Both the position numbers and the translations under genes were made by a program. From NCBI RefSeq assembly GCF_001528745.1, contig NZ_BCNS01000083.1:88983-152982 (forward strand): DNA of 64,000 bases, in the 5' to 3' direction. Source of the DNA: Marinobacterium profundum. GTDB taxonomy: Bacteria > Pseudomonadota > Gammaproteobacteria > Pseudomonadales > Balneatricaceae. A model generated the notes under the pieces. The model did no database searches, was not told where the DNA came from, and worked only from the letters and a program-made list of their open reading frames with translations. Of this stretch, positions 27,697 through 36,646 are shown one piece after another (within the stretch, counting starts at the first letter, position 1; each line of letters starts with the position of its first letter).

Positions 27697-28551
27697 ATGA
27701 CTCAAGGCAACAACAGCACAGCACCGCGTTTCTCCATCAGCAGCCTGAGCCTGACCGGCACTCTGGACGCCAAACTCCAGGCCATAACCGCAGCGGGTTT
27801 TGATGCCGTCGAGCTGGGAGCTCTGGATTTGTCGGGAGCAAAAGATGGCGTCAGCGGCTCGGTTGAGTGTATCCACAGCAGTGGCCTGCGTATCAGCGCT
27901 CTGCAGGAAGTGCGTGACTTCGGCGGCCATTCAGGTCGGATCATGGCCTACAAGATTGAGCTGGCCAAAACCTATCTGCAACTCATGGCACGCCTGGGTT
28001 GTCGACTGCTGATCGTTACCCCGGCCACCTCATCCCACGCCTCGGTGGATATTGACCGCATGGCCACAGACCTGCGTACCCTGGCAACACTGGCAACACT
28101 GCGCGGCATCCGTATCGGCTTCAAGCCGCTGGCCTGGGCCCATGATGTGCACAACTATCCGCTGGCCTGGGAAATCATCAAGCGCGCGGGCAACACCAAC
28201 CTCAGTCTGGTGATCGACAGCTTCCACCTGCTGGCCCAGGCCCAGGGTCCGGAGTCCCTGGCCGAGATCCCCGTTGAGCGCATCAGCCTGGTTCAATTGT
28301 CCGACTTTGCCATGAGTGCCATTCCTGCACTGGAAGACAAGATCGAGATCGCCCGCCATGCCCGCCTTTATCCTGGCGAAGGCAGCCACGGCCAGAGCAT
28401 CCGCGAACTAATTCGCTACTGCCAGGGCATCGGCTATCGGGGGGATTATGTGTTCGACGTATTCAATGACAAGTACCTGGCCCAGGCACCCCAGGACGCA
28501 CTGCAGCACGCCACCCAGTCGCGCCAGTGGCTGCTCGACGGGCTGGACTGA
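27697..28551 (+). CDS. Sugar-phosphate-isomerase-like TIM barrel, homologous to the N-terminal half of QuiC
   Basis: A 284-residue AP-endonuclease-2/xylose-isomerase-like barrel. It aligns along its length with residues 1-262 of QuiC: GFDAVEL, EVRDF, LAWAHDV, SLVIDSFHLLA, SLVQLSD, YPGEGS, FNDKY. Two of the four metal ligands of 3-dehydroshikimate dehydratase are changed: Glu 134 of QuiC is Lys 143 here and Glu 240 is Asp 254; Asp 174 and Gln 200 are kept. The usual dehydratase may be lost or altered. Six bases after the VOC gene, in reverse order to the domains of QuiC. Probably under the divergent GntR regulator. Confidence 0.82.
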   Translation: MTQGNNSTAPRFSISSLSLTGTLDAKLQAITAAGFDAVELGALDLSGAKDGVSGSVECIHSSGLRISALQEVRDFGGHSGRIMAYKIELAKTYLQLMARLGCRLLIVTPATSSHASVDIDRMATDLRTLATLATLRGIRIGFKPLAWAHDVHNYPLAWEIIKRAGNTNLSLVIDSFHLLAQAQGPESLAEIPVERISLVQLSDFAMSAIPALEDKIEIARHARLYPGEGSHGQSIRELIRYCQGIGYRGDYVFDVFNDKYLAQAPQDALQHATQSRQWLLDGLD

Positions 28552-28655
28552 CCTCGCTGGGATATAGAAAGCCGCTGCCGAGGCAGCTTGATCGCCTCTC
28601 AAATACGTGGGTTTCAGTCACTACCTCACGACAGTATTCTGCGAGCCTATACTCC

Positions 28656-30629
28656 CTAACCGTTCTGCAGCCGCTCAACATGGGGCTCTGCAAGCTCCGC
28701 CGCCATCGCAGCGCAGACCCGGTTGCGGCCGCTGTTTTTCGCTTCGTACAGGGCCGCGTCGGCGCTGGCCAATACGGCCTCCAGCGTATCCATGCCGTCT
28801 GTCAGTTGCGAAACACCAAAGCTCGAGGTTACAGCCACAGCTGCGTCAGTTGTCGCCGTAACTTCATCACTAGCTGCCGCATTCTCCTCCAGAGCCACTC
28901 GACATTCCTGAACCGCAACACGCAGCCGTTCGGCCAGTATCAAGGCGGACTCCCGTGGCGTCTGCACCAGGATAACGGCGAATTCCTCACCGCCAATCCG
29001 CGCCTTGAGGTCAGAATCCCGCAGTACAGTGGTGAGCGTGCGGGCCACAGCCTGGATAACCTTGTCCCCTACCCCGTGGCCGAAGCGGTCATTAACCGTC
29101 TTGAAGCGGTCTATATCCAGCATGATCACGCTAAGCGGCTGGCGGTGGCGCAGAGCCCGCCCAATCTCTTCGTTACCGCGTTCAAAAAATGCGCGTCTGT
29201 TGAGCAGGCCTGTCAGGGAGTCTTCCCGCGCCATAATCTCGGCCTGGTGCCTTGAGGCTTCAAGCTCCCGTGTCCGCTCCAGCACCTTGGACTCCAGCTC
29301 ATTTCTCGATCTTAACGAAGCATTCAACTCCCGTTTTTCGGCACTGAGCTTTTCATTGCGCAGAATATTGATCCGATCCGCCAGCGCAAAGGCCAGCAGC
29401 ACCGTCTGCAAGATCATGCCAAAACGAGTCGCACCAATGGAGAAAGGGTCGGAAGGCATTATGCCCGTGAAGCGAAAAATGGCGCTGATGATCGACAGCG
29501 ACCAGATACTCCAGGCCAGCGTATAGCCACGGGCAATCTGATGGCCCTGATACCAGAGCCAGGCACCGAGAACGGGAAACAGCCCCAGCACCAGCCCGAT
29601 AAGCAGTGTCAGGTTGACCGAAGCGCCACTAAAACCGCCAAATAACAGCAGTACGCTGACCCCGGAAAGCACAATCAACCCCAGCAGGATGCGATCACAG
29701 CGCGGTGCCCTAAGCCGGGTATCCAGAAAGCTGCGGCTGAACTGCACCGCCAGCATATAAAACAGAATCACCGCAATATTGGGGATGATGCCAGAGAGCC
29801 ACGGGCTGAAATGCCACAAATAACGATATCCCAGACCACTCATGGCGAGATACAACAGGGTGGCCGCCGAAGCGTAAAGCAGATACCAGAAGAATGGCGC
29901 CTCGCGTACAGACAGCATCAGGAAAAAATTATAAAGGATGACCAGCAGGATGGCGCCGAGGAAGACGCCAAGCAATAAAGCCTTGGTATGCTGCTGCCGC
30001 GCATAGTCCGCCGCCGTAGAGGCCTCCTGATAAATATTGATAATGCCGGCCGACTCGTAGGCAAAACGCAGATAGATCTCACTGCTTGAGCCCGGTGCCG
30101 TCAGATAGGAAAAGTGGAATGTTTCACTGGGCAATGCAGCCGTATCATGGGGCCGGTGATCACCGGATAGCTGCCGACCGACAGTGCCGTCGGCACGTAT
30201 TTCGTAACTGTCGATATAGTCCAGAGTGTTGTGGGGAATATCCTGCATCCAGGCAACAGCCTCGCTCCCAGGGTTTTGCACCTCCAACCGCACCCACCAG
30301 GCGGATGACGATACTCCGAAAGCGGTCTTGGCCACTGCCAGCGGGGCAAACTGCTGGTTCCATGGATCGCTGCGAACATCCTCAAGTGTGAGCCTGCCAT
30401 CCGGGTCTTCCAGCACCGACAAATAGGGCGCTAGCTGCACTGCCTGCATGACCGGCTGCAGCACCAGCACGGCACCAGACTCAGCGCCCAATCCCACCCC
30501 AGGAAAAGCACCCAATAGCAGCATGACCAGTGAACAAAGCCAACCCCGGGCAGCGACAACCACGGTGGACGGTTCAGAACGCCACCCACCGCACTGCGCT
30601 GCCGAAGCACGGCGTTGGCCGCACAGCAT
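28656..30629 (-). CDS. Membrane diguanylate cyclase (7TMR-DISM sensor plus GGDEF)
   Basis: About 657 residues. A signal sequence (about 25-50) and a periplasmic DISMED2-type domain (about 55-190) are followed by seven membrane segments (about 210-410), a coiled coil, then GGDEF from about 455. The active-site motif is intact (RIGGEEF), and RDSD five residues before it matches the product-inhibition I-site. It should make c-di-GMP in response to a periplasmic ligand. The start is uncertain: ATG 30629 and ATG 30695 both lack a good ribosome-binding site, and the frame is open to 30782. It is convergent with the split QuiC-like genes. Confidence 0.87.
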   Translation of the reverse strand: MLCGQRRASAAQCGGWRSEPSTVVVAARGWLCSLVMLLLGAFPGVGLGAESGAVLVLQPVMQAVQLAPYLSVLEDPDGRLTLEDVRSDPWNQQFAPLAVAKTAFGVSSSAWWVRLEVQNPGSEAVAWMQDIPHNTLDYIDSYEIRADGTVGRQLSGDHRPHDTAALPSETFHFSYLTAPGSSSEIYLRFAYESAGIINIYQEASTAADYARQQHTKALLLGVFLGAILLVILYNFFLMLSVREAPFFWYLLYASAATLLYLAMSGLGYRYLWHFSPWLSGIIPNIAVILFYMLAVQFSRSFLDTRLRAPRCDRILLGLIVLSGVSVLLLFGGFSGASVNLTLLIGLVLGLFPVLGAWLWYQGHQIARGYTLAWSIWSLSIISAIFRFTGIMPSDPFSIGATRFGMILQTVLLAFALADRINILRNEKLSAEKRELNASLRSRNELESKVLERTRELEASRHQAEIMAREDSLTGLLNRRAFFERGNEEIGRALRHRQPLSVIMLDIDRFKTVNDRFGHGVGDKVIQAVARTLTTVLRDSDLKARIGGEEFAVILVQTPRESALILAERLRVAVQECRVALEENAAASDEVTATTDAAVAVTSSFGVSQLTDGMDTLEAVLASADAALYEAKNSGRNRVCAAMAAELAEPHVERLQNG

Positions 30630-30914
30630 CACGTCAGTTTCACTCTGCAACTCATGCCTAACCGAATGTTTATACACCAATACATCAGCATCCATATCAA
30701 CGCGCTGGGGTCGATTCTTCGCCAATATAGCATTGTTATATAACAAACCGGCAAGCCGGATGGCCGCAGACTCAGCCAACAAAAGATGACTTTTAGATGT
30801 TTATTTACGCCGCAAGCCACCTGCCTTTATTTGCTAAGTGGAAAGTGCGCCTGGAAAGTTCAGCCGCCCTGTATTCATCCCCCCGTTACTGGAGGCCACC
30901 GCTGCGTAGCTCTC

Positions 30915-32435
30915 TCAAACTCCTTGATAGGCCAGATAGGCATTGGACTCGGCATCGGCACACCAGTCTCCGCCGCGGACAAACTGCTTGCTGGCATCCT
31001 GACGTGGCTCATAATCCCAGGATTTTTGCGCACCCTTTTTCAGGGCACCATGAATCAAACGACGCGCATTCTGATCCTTGATGATATCCCCTCTGAGCGT
31101 TTCCAAATCCCATTCAGCCTGTGCGATTAGCAGCAGGCTCTGCAGGCAATCGGCATGATCTGCGCGGGTGGCAAGGTTGTTCTGCTCCAGCGGATCTTCA
31201 TCCAGGTTGAACAGCAGAGGTTCGGCATCTGCGCTAAGCAATAACTTGTAAGGGTCACGGATAAGTGCGACCTGCGGTGTATTTGTCCCTTCAGCGAGGT
31301 ACTCCGCACGCGGCAACGGTGCCGTCTGCGGGGTTCTGTTGTGCAGATAGGGCAGCAGGCTGGTGCCATCCAGCTGCAAACCAGAGCAATCACTCACACC
31401 GGCCATTTCCAGCAGGGTTGGGAACAGGTCCAGATGAGACACACTGTTGTTCACCCGAGCAGGCTGACCTGCAGAGGGCATTCGAATAACCAGAGGCACA
31501 CGCAAAGACCATTCGTAGAACGACTTTTTGTACCACATGCCCCTTTCACCCATCATGTCACCATGGTCAGAGGTGAAGATCACGATGGTATTTTCCCACT
31601 GCCCCGTTTTCTTCAGGGTATCCACCAGCTGACCCACCTTGTGATCGATGTAGCTGATCGACGCATAGTAGCCGTGCCGGGCGCTCAACGTTTCCTGCTC
31701 GGTCGGCAGCCGGCGATCCATGCCATAGTGGAAATACAGATCCTGACTGTGCTTGTCACGGTCCTCAAAGGCGACAAAGGGGGCAGCCGGTGCGTCGATC
31801 TCCTTGTCGTCGTACAGGTCCCAGAACTCAGGTGTTGGCGTATAGGGATCGTGGGGGTGGGTAAAGGAAACCGTCAGGAAGAACGGCCGCTTGTCCTTGC
31901 TCCGCGCCAGATCATAAATTTTCTGATTAGCCTTATAAGCCACGAGTTCATCGAAATCCAGCTGCATAGTGCGAGCCGCTGGCGCCGCCGAGGTCACATT
32001 GCCCATGTCCTGAAAGGCCAGCTTCGTATCCTGCTGCTGCCAGTTTGGGATCCAGCTAAAGTCGGCCGGATAGATTTCCGTTGTCAGTCGCTCCTCGTAA
32101 CCATGTAGCTGGTCCGCCCCCACAAAGTGCATCTTGCCCACCAGACTGGTCTGATAGCCGGCGTCCCGCAGCCCATGCACAAATGTCGGGATGGAAGACT
32201 TGAATTCGGCCGCGTTGTCGTAGGCACCTATCTTTGAACACAACTGCCCTGCCAGCATGGCATAACGTGCCGGCGCGCACAGCGGAAAGTTACAATAGGC
32301 CCGGTTAAATACCGTTCCCTCGCTTGCCAGTGCTGTGATATTCGGCGCTTTGACGACATCATGACCATAAATAGGTAACGCGGGGGCTGCGACCTGATCG
32401 GCCATGATAAAAATAATATTTGGCTGAGTGCCCAT
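30915..32435 (-). CDS. betC: Choline-sulfatase BetC
   Basis: A 506-residue type I sulfatase converting choline-O-sulfate to choline. The N-terminus has PNIIFIMADQ, with metal-binding Asp 13. The formylglycine motif is CAPAR with Cys 53, the site modified to formylglycine. The second metal site is in FTSDHGDMMGERG. The length and the C-terminal extension match BetC. It lies next to a ProX-like binding protein gene and a LysR gene, the arrangement known for choline sulfate use; this makes the assignment stronger than for a generic sulfatase. Confidence 0.9.
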   Translation of the reverse strand: MGTQPNIIFIMADQVAAPALPIYGHDVVKAPNITALASEGTVFNRAYCNFPLCAPARYAMLAGQLCSKIGAYDNAAEFKSSIPTFVHGLRDAGYQTSLVGKMHFVGADQLHGYEERLTTEIYPADFSWIPNWQQQDTKLAFQDMGNVTSAAPAARTMQLDFDELVAYKANQKIYDLARSKDKRPFFLTVSFTHPHDPYTPTPEFWDLYDDKEIDAPAAPFVAFEDRDKHSQDLYFHYGMDRRLPTEQETLSARHGYYASISYIDHKVGQLVDTLKKTGQWENTIVIFTSDHGDMMGERGMWYKKSFYEWSLRVPLVIRMPSAGQPARVNNSVSHLDLFPTLLEMAGVSDCSGLQLDGTSLLPYLHNRTPQTAPLPRAEYLAEGTNTPQVALIRDPYKLLLSADAEPLLFNLDEDPLEQNNLATRADHADCLQSLLLIAQAEWDLETLRGDIIKDQNARRLIHGALKKGAQKSWDYEPRQDASKQFVRGGDWCADAESNAYLAYQGV

Positions 32436-32488
32436 AACTGCTTCATCCCGTGGGTTTCACATAACTTATTTCAAACAATTTCGCAGAC

Positions 32489-32542
32489 GGGGCTGAAGCT
32501 GTATTTTCCGGCACGCTGCACCAGCAGCGAGTACTCAGCCCC
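32489..32542. repeat. Inverted repeat between the binding-protein gene and betC
   Basis: GGGGCTGA (32489-32496) and TCAGCCCC (32535-32542) are perfect complements with a 38-base loop that itself can pair (GCTGC/GCAGC). No T-run follows on either strand. It could stabilise or process the message between the two minus-strand genes. Confidence 0.5.
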
Positions 32543-32564
32543 GAATTGCTTTGCCTGAAACTGA

Positions 32565-33587
32565 TTACTTAGCGGTGCTTGCGTTGCGGGCTTCTGCCAG
32601 CCAGCGGTCAAAATCAGTTTGATTCGCCTTAATCCAGCTTTCTGCATGGCGGATAATATCCTTCGGCTTGTCTTCGCCCGCTTCAATCAGTGCATTCTCG
32701 GCATTCACATCTTTTATATCGATCGAGACATTTTCAAAAAATGATCTGGCAGCCGGGTTTTCTGACAGAAAAGCCTTGTTCGACATGATCTGAACGGTAT
32801 TGGGTTCGAAGCCAAGCTCCAGCCCCTGGGTTGCGCCTTTTTCGGGATCTCGAATATTTAACCAGGTCACGTCTTTTTCCGGCACCAGGATGTTGCTGAC
32901 CCACATCGGAGTCCAGGTGTAGTAAAGAACGGGATTACCTTTGCCATAGTGCGCAATCGTATCTGCAATCAGGGCACCATAAACCCCCTGTCGGTGCGTG
33001 ACCGTCTCGCGCAACCCAAGACGGTCCAGGTGCTCTTCGATGACGTTTTCACAGCCCCAGCCCGGGTTGCAGCCGGTCAGGTCGGCCTTGCCATCACCAT
33101 CAATATCGAACAGCTGCGCTACCTTGGGGTCCTTGAGCTGTGCCAGGTCCGTGATGGCATGGGCATCCGCCGTTTTCTTGTCAATCAGTATGCCCTGCAA
33201 GGCATCCTTGACCAGCGCCCCTACGCGCGTATTCACCTCATCCCCGCCGGAACGCTCGTAATAATCTTCGTGCAGTGGATTCCAGTGTACCGCCATGTAA
33301 TCCGCATCTTCCTGCCCAACCGAGAGGTGGGCGATCGTGGGATCCGCTTCCAGTGCCTTATTGACCTTGTAGCCCAGCTGCTCCAACCCAAGGCGCACAA
33401 CTTCTGTCTGGAACTGAGTGTTAATGTTGCCAAAATCTATCGGTCGCACAGTGACGCCCGCCCCAGGTTCCTGCAAGGCAGTGTCACTCAATGCCTGATG
33501 CGTCACAGACAGTGAAAGCAGCGCTGTGCCGCAGACAAGCCCCATGCGTTTGAAACTGTCGGTATTACCCATTCCGGGAAAAAACAT
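32565..33587 (-). CDS. ProX-like periplasmic binding protein for choline/betaine, without its own permease
   Basis: A 340-residue ABC binding protein resembling E. coli ProX: DADYMAVHWNPLHEDYYE, DLTGCNPGWGCE and YYTWTPMW, which carry the tryptophans that cage the quaternary ammonium group. Signal peptide of about 34 residues. ATG 33587 has GAGGTGAT upstream. It lies 129 bases upstream of betC on the same strand; no permease or ATPase gene is adjacent, so it may share the transporter at 40100-42271. Choline or choline-O-sulfate are likely ligands. Confidence 0.87.
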   Translation of the reverse strand: MFFPGMGNTDSFKRMGLVCGTALLSLSVTHQALSDTALQEPGAGVTVRPIDFGNINTQFQTEVVRLGLEQLGYKVNKALEADPTIAHLSVGQEDADYMAVHWNPLHEDYYERSGGDEVNTRVGALVKDALQGILIDKKTADAHAITDLAQLKDPKVAQLFDIDGDGKADLTGCNPGWGCENVIEEHLDRLGLRETVTHRQGVYGALIADTIAHYGKGNPVLYYTWTPMWVSNILVPEKDVTWLNIRDPEKGATQGLELGFEPNTVQIMSNKAFLSENPAARSFFENVSIDIKDVNAENALIEAGEDKPKDIIRHAESWIKANQTDFDRWLAEARNASTAK

Positions 33588-33860
33588 GCTGGATCACCTC
33601 TGCCATTCTTGTTGGTCAGCCCGTTATTCGAGCCCTGCGTGCTTACCGGCCAGCCCTTCGTTCAAAGGCGTCAGCGCGTGCAGTCCTGGCGCAGTGGCCA
33701 GGGCAAACATCCGGCTCACCCAAACAGTACTGCACCCAGGGCAAGTCGTTCAAACGACAAAATAGCCACTTGATTAACTTAAAGTTAAGCAAGATTCCGC
33801 CAAACCCACTAAAATTCGGCGCAAGTGTTACTGCCTGCACAACCCAGCCAAGGTGAATCC

Positions 33861-34790
33861 ATGCGCAAGAAGGCGTTACCCTCATTTAGTGCGCTGATCG
33901 CATTCGAGTCTGCGGCACAGCATCAAAGCTTCAAACAGGCAGCGGCTGACCTTTGCATCAGCCAGGCAGCGGTCAGTCGACAGATTCGTCTGCTGGAGGA
34001 ACACCTGGGAGCGGAGCTGTTTGAACGCAGCCATCGGGCTGTGCGCCTGAGTGAAGACGGCAGGTTTTTCCTGGAAGCCGTGACTCTCGGCCTCAACCAT
34101 ATAGAAGCCGCCTCACGCCAGCTGCGTGACAGGCACGAAGCGTCCAGCGTCCGGATAGGGCTGATGAGTTCACTGGCGGGCCTGTTTCTGGCCCCAAGGC
34201 TTGGTGAATTCAGGAAAAAGTATCCGGATATCGATGTCTACATCATCAGTACGGAGTCGAACCCCGATCCCCGGCGGGAGCGCTACGACATCATGGTCAG
34301 CATGGGCGAACCCTCATCCAGTGCCTATGATGCCTACTGCCTTTTTAATGAAGTAGTCTTCCCGGTCTGCAGCCCGAATTACCTCAAGGCCAATCCCGAA
34401 ATCCGCACCTTTTCAGATCTGGCCAGGCAGACACTGCTCAACACCGACACCGAGCACTGGACCGGTATCCCCTGGCCCCGCATCGACTGGCCGTCCATGT
34501 TCGCGCACTACGAAACAGAGGTCGAGCCCATTGAGGGACTGCGCTACAGCAATTACCAGATGATGCTCAATACCGTGCTGAGCGGCCACGGTATCTGCCT
34601 GGGATGGAAACACCTGGTGACGGACCTGTTAAACAGCGGCAACCTTGTCAGGCCGGTCAGGGAAGCCTACGAAACGGACAGAAAGCACTACCTGCTGATC
34701 AAAAAATCCATCGCCAGTCGCAAGAATGTAATTATTTTCAGGGAATGGTTTTTAGATCAGATAGCGCAAATGAACAGCCAGGATTATTAA
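33861..34790 (+). CDS. LysR-family regulator, probable activator of choline-sulfate genes
   Basis: A 309-residue GcvA-like LysR regulator. The HTH is at residues 5-65 (FSALIAFESAAQHQSFKQAAADLCISQAAVSRQIRLLEE); the effector domain ends with GHGICLGWKHLVTDLLNSGNLVRPV. ATG 33861 has AAGGTGA upstream. Divergent from the binding-protein/betC operon, the position of the choline-sulfate utilisation transcription factor in other proteobacteria. Confidence 0.85.
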   Translation: MRKKALPSFSALIAFESAAQHQSFKQAAADLCISQAAVSRQIRLLEEHLGAELFERSHRAVRLSEDGRFFLEAVTLGLNHIEAASRQLRDRHEASSVRIGLMSSLAGLFLAPRLGEFRKKYPDIDVYIISTESNPDPRRERYDIMVSMGEPSSSAYDAYCLFNEVVFPVCSPNYLKANPEIRTFSDLARQTLLNTDTEHWTGIPWPRIDWPSMFAHYETEVEPIEGLRYSNYQMMLNTVLSGHGICLGWKHLVTDLLNSGNLVRPVREAYETDRKHYLLIKKSIASRKNVIIFREWFLDQIAQMNSQDY

Positions 34791-34817
34791 CCCGGCTGCC
34801 ACTGTCTCAGGGTGAAA

Positions 34818-35576
34818 TCAGAACGGCAACGGCAGTTTGGCCGTACGCCCTCCGTCGATCACAATAATCTGGCCGGTGATGAACGCCGCCCCATCAGCGC
34901 ACAGAAACACAACGGCATCACCGATGTCCTGCGGCTCGCCGGTGCGACCAACAGGATGCAACGCCAGCAAATCCTGCCGGGCGCGGGCCGGGTTCGCCTG
35001 GGCATCGATATAGGCATTGCTCAGGTCCGAGTTAATCCAGCCCGGGGCAATGGCATTGCAGCGGATGCCGTCCCGGCCAAGATCGACGGCCAGGGCGCGG
35101 GTAAAGCCGTGGACACCGGCCTTGGAGCCGCAATAAGCCGCATGCCAGGGATTGGCACCAATGCCCTCAATCGAACCGATATTGACGATACTGCCACCGC
35201 CACGACGGCGCATCTGTGGCAGCAAGGCCTTGGCCAGGAATACAGGCGCACGCATATTGACGACCATCATCCGGTCCCAGTCCTCTTCGCACATGTCATC
35301 GATCGACTGCTCGAACATGAAACCGGCATTGTTGACCAGAATATCAGCCCCGCCAAAATACTCCTGCGCTGCCTGGGCGATCGCACAGGGCGCCTCTTTC
35401 TGGCTCAGGTCCGCTTCCACCCAGGCAAGATTGGCACACCCGTTCAGGCTTTCGTCCAGTGGCTGGCGCTGGGCCACCAGTACCCTGGCTCCGGCGGCCA
35501 GCAGTTTTTCGGTGATTCCACGGCCAATACCGCGACCGCCGCCGGTAACAACGGCGACTTTGTTTGCAAGATTCAT
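34818..35576 (-). CDS. Short-chain dehydrogenase/reductase (first of a pair)
   Basis: A 252-residue classical SDR, NAD(P)-dependent alcohol/ketone oxidoreductase. Cofactor motif TGGGRGIGRG, NNAG, catalytic Ser in NIGSIEG and YCGSK (Tyr-x3-Lys as YCGSK), and C-terminal VIDGG. ATG 35576 with GAGGAG upstream is used, not the longer frame. It starts 22 bases after the stop of a second SDR, so they form one transcript. Substrate unknown; the location next to betaine genes suggests a hydroxylated osmolyte such as a carnitine-like alcohol, which is speculation. Confidence 0.86.
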   Translation of the reverse strand: MNLANKVAVVTGGGRGIGRGITEKLLAAGARVLVAQRQPLDESLNGCANLAWVEADLSQKEAPCAIAQAAQEYFGGADILVNNAGFMFEQSIDDMCEEDWDRMMVVNMRAPVFLAKALLPQMRRRGGGSIVNIGSIEGIGANPWHAAYCGSKAGVHGFTRALAVDLGRDGIRCNAIAPGWINSDLSNAYIDAQANPARARQDLLALHPVGRTGEPQDIGDAVVFLCADGAAFITGQIIVIDGGRTAKLPLPF

Positions 35577-35598
35577 AGGCAACTCCTCACAACGTTTT

Positions 35599-36366
35599 TT
35601 AACCTGAGACGGGCTTGGCACCGGTTACGTCAACGCATTCACCGGCGATATAGCGTGCCTCGTTCGAGGCCAGGAAAGCGATTACGTCAGCGATGTCCTC
35701 GGGCTCCGCGATCCGCCCCAGCGGCACTGTTTTGTTCAGTTCTTCCACTGCCTTGTCCGGATCCAGACCGCGGCGTTCGAAACCGCTGCGAATCATCGGT
35801 GTATTGATCTCATGGGGGCAGACCGCATTAACACGGATACCCAGCGGTGCGCAGTCACGCCCCAGGTTGCGGGTCAGTGCCGCCACGGCGCCCTTGCTGG
35901 TGCAGTACGCCACATGGCCAGGCCCAGGCTGAGTCCCCCAGACCGAGGACGTGTTAACGATGGCACCGCCACCCCGTTTTTTCATATGGGGAATGGCTGC
36001 GCGGCACAGAAAAAAGACTGCATTGAGATTCACCCCCATAGCGGTAAACCACATTTCGTCGGTGGTTTCCTCAATGGTGCCCCGGGGGATAATGCCCGCG
36101 TTATTGAGAAGAATATCCAGGGCACCGAAACGCTCGACACAGTGTGCAATCGCCGCCTCACAATATTCCTTTTGCCGCAGGTCACCGGCCAGGTAGTCCG
36201 CCTCGGCACCGAGCGCCCGGGCCTCTTCGGCAGCAAAACGGCAGCCGTCTTCGATCATGTCCACGATCATGATGCGGGTGCCTTCGCGGGCAAACAGCCT
36301 CACCAGCGCCTGCCCCACGCCGCCGGCACCGCCGGTGATAACGACAACCTTGTTTTCAAATCGCAT
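35599..36366 (-). CDS. Short-chain dehydrogenase/reductase (second of a pair)
   Basis: A 255-residue classical SDR with TGGAGGVGQA, NNAGII, catalytic Ser in NTSSVWG and YCTSK, and VDVTGAKPVSG at the C-terminus. GAGGAACAG precedes ATG 36366. It is clearly related to but distinct from the downstream SDR, so the two may act on successive intermediates or on opposite stereoisomers of one substrate, as in some epimerising pairs. Divergent from the LysR gene at 36647, probably their regulator. Confidence 0.86.
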   Translation of the reverse strand: MRFENKVVVITGGAGGVGQALVRLFAREGTRIMIVDMIEDGCRFAAEEARALGAEADYLAGDLRQKEYCEAAIAHCVERFGALDILLNNAGIIPRGTIEETTDEMWFTAMGVNLNAVFFLCRAAIPHMKKRGGGAIVNTSSVWGTQPGPGHVAYCTSKGAVAALTRNLGRDCAPLGIRVNAVCPHEINTPMIRSGFERRGLDPDKAVEELNKTVPLGRIAEPEDIADVIAFLASNEARYIAGECVDVTGAKPVSG

Positions 36367-36646
36367 GACTTCTGTTCCTCGATATGGATGCGTTGCGAGG
36401 CTCATAATCAACAATCAGGATGCAGCTGACAAACGACATTAAAGCCGTATTCGGATAACTTTTTATTAACTGAAATTATCACTCGGGTGCCATGCGAGTG
36501 CAGCCATCAACTTCTTATAAAACAGTATATTAAGCGCCTTGATATCATGAAAATAACTATGAATGGCATTCAAAGCATCATTATATGGCACTATCAATTG
36601 CGATTTGGTTAACTGGAAAACGTGATCGGTCTACTCAGGTTTACCC

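Noticed and set aside
26842..28551. Frameshifted quiC pseudogene
   Set aside because: The two halves are in reverse order relative to QuiC and each has a full frame with its own start, so a simple frameshift cannot explain them.
32489..32542. Inverted repeat as a terminator between the ProX-like gene and betC
   Set aside because: No T-run and a very long loop; kept only as a possible mRNA structure.
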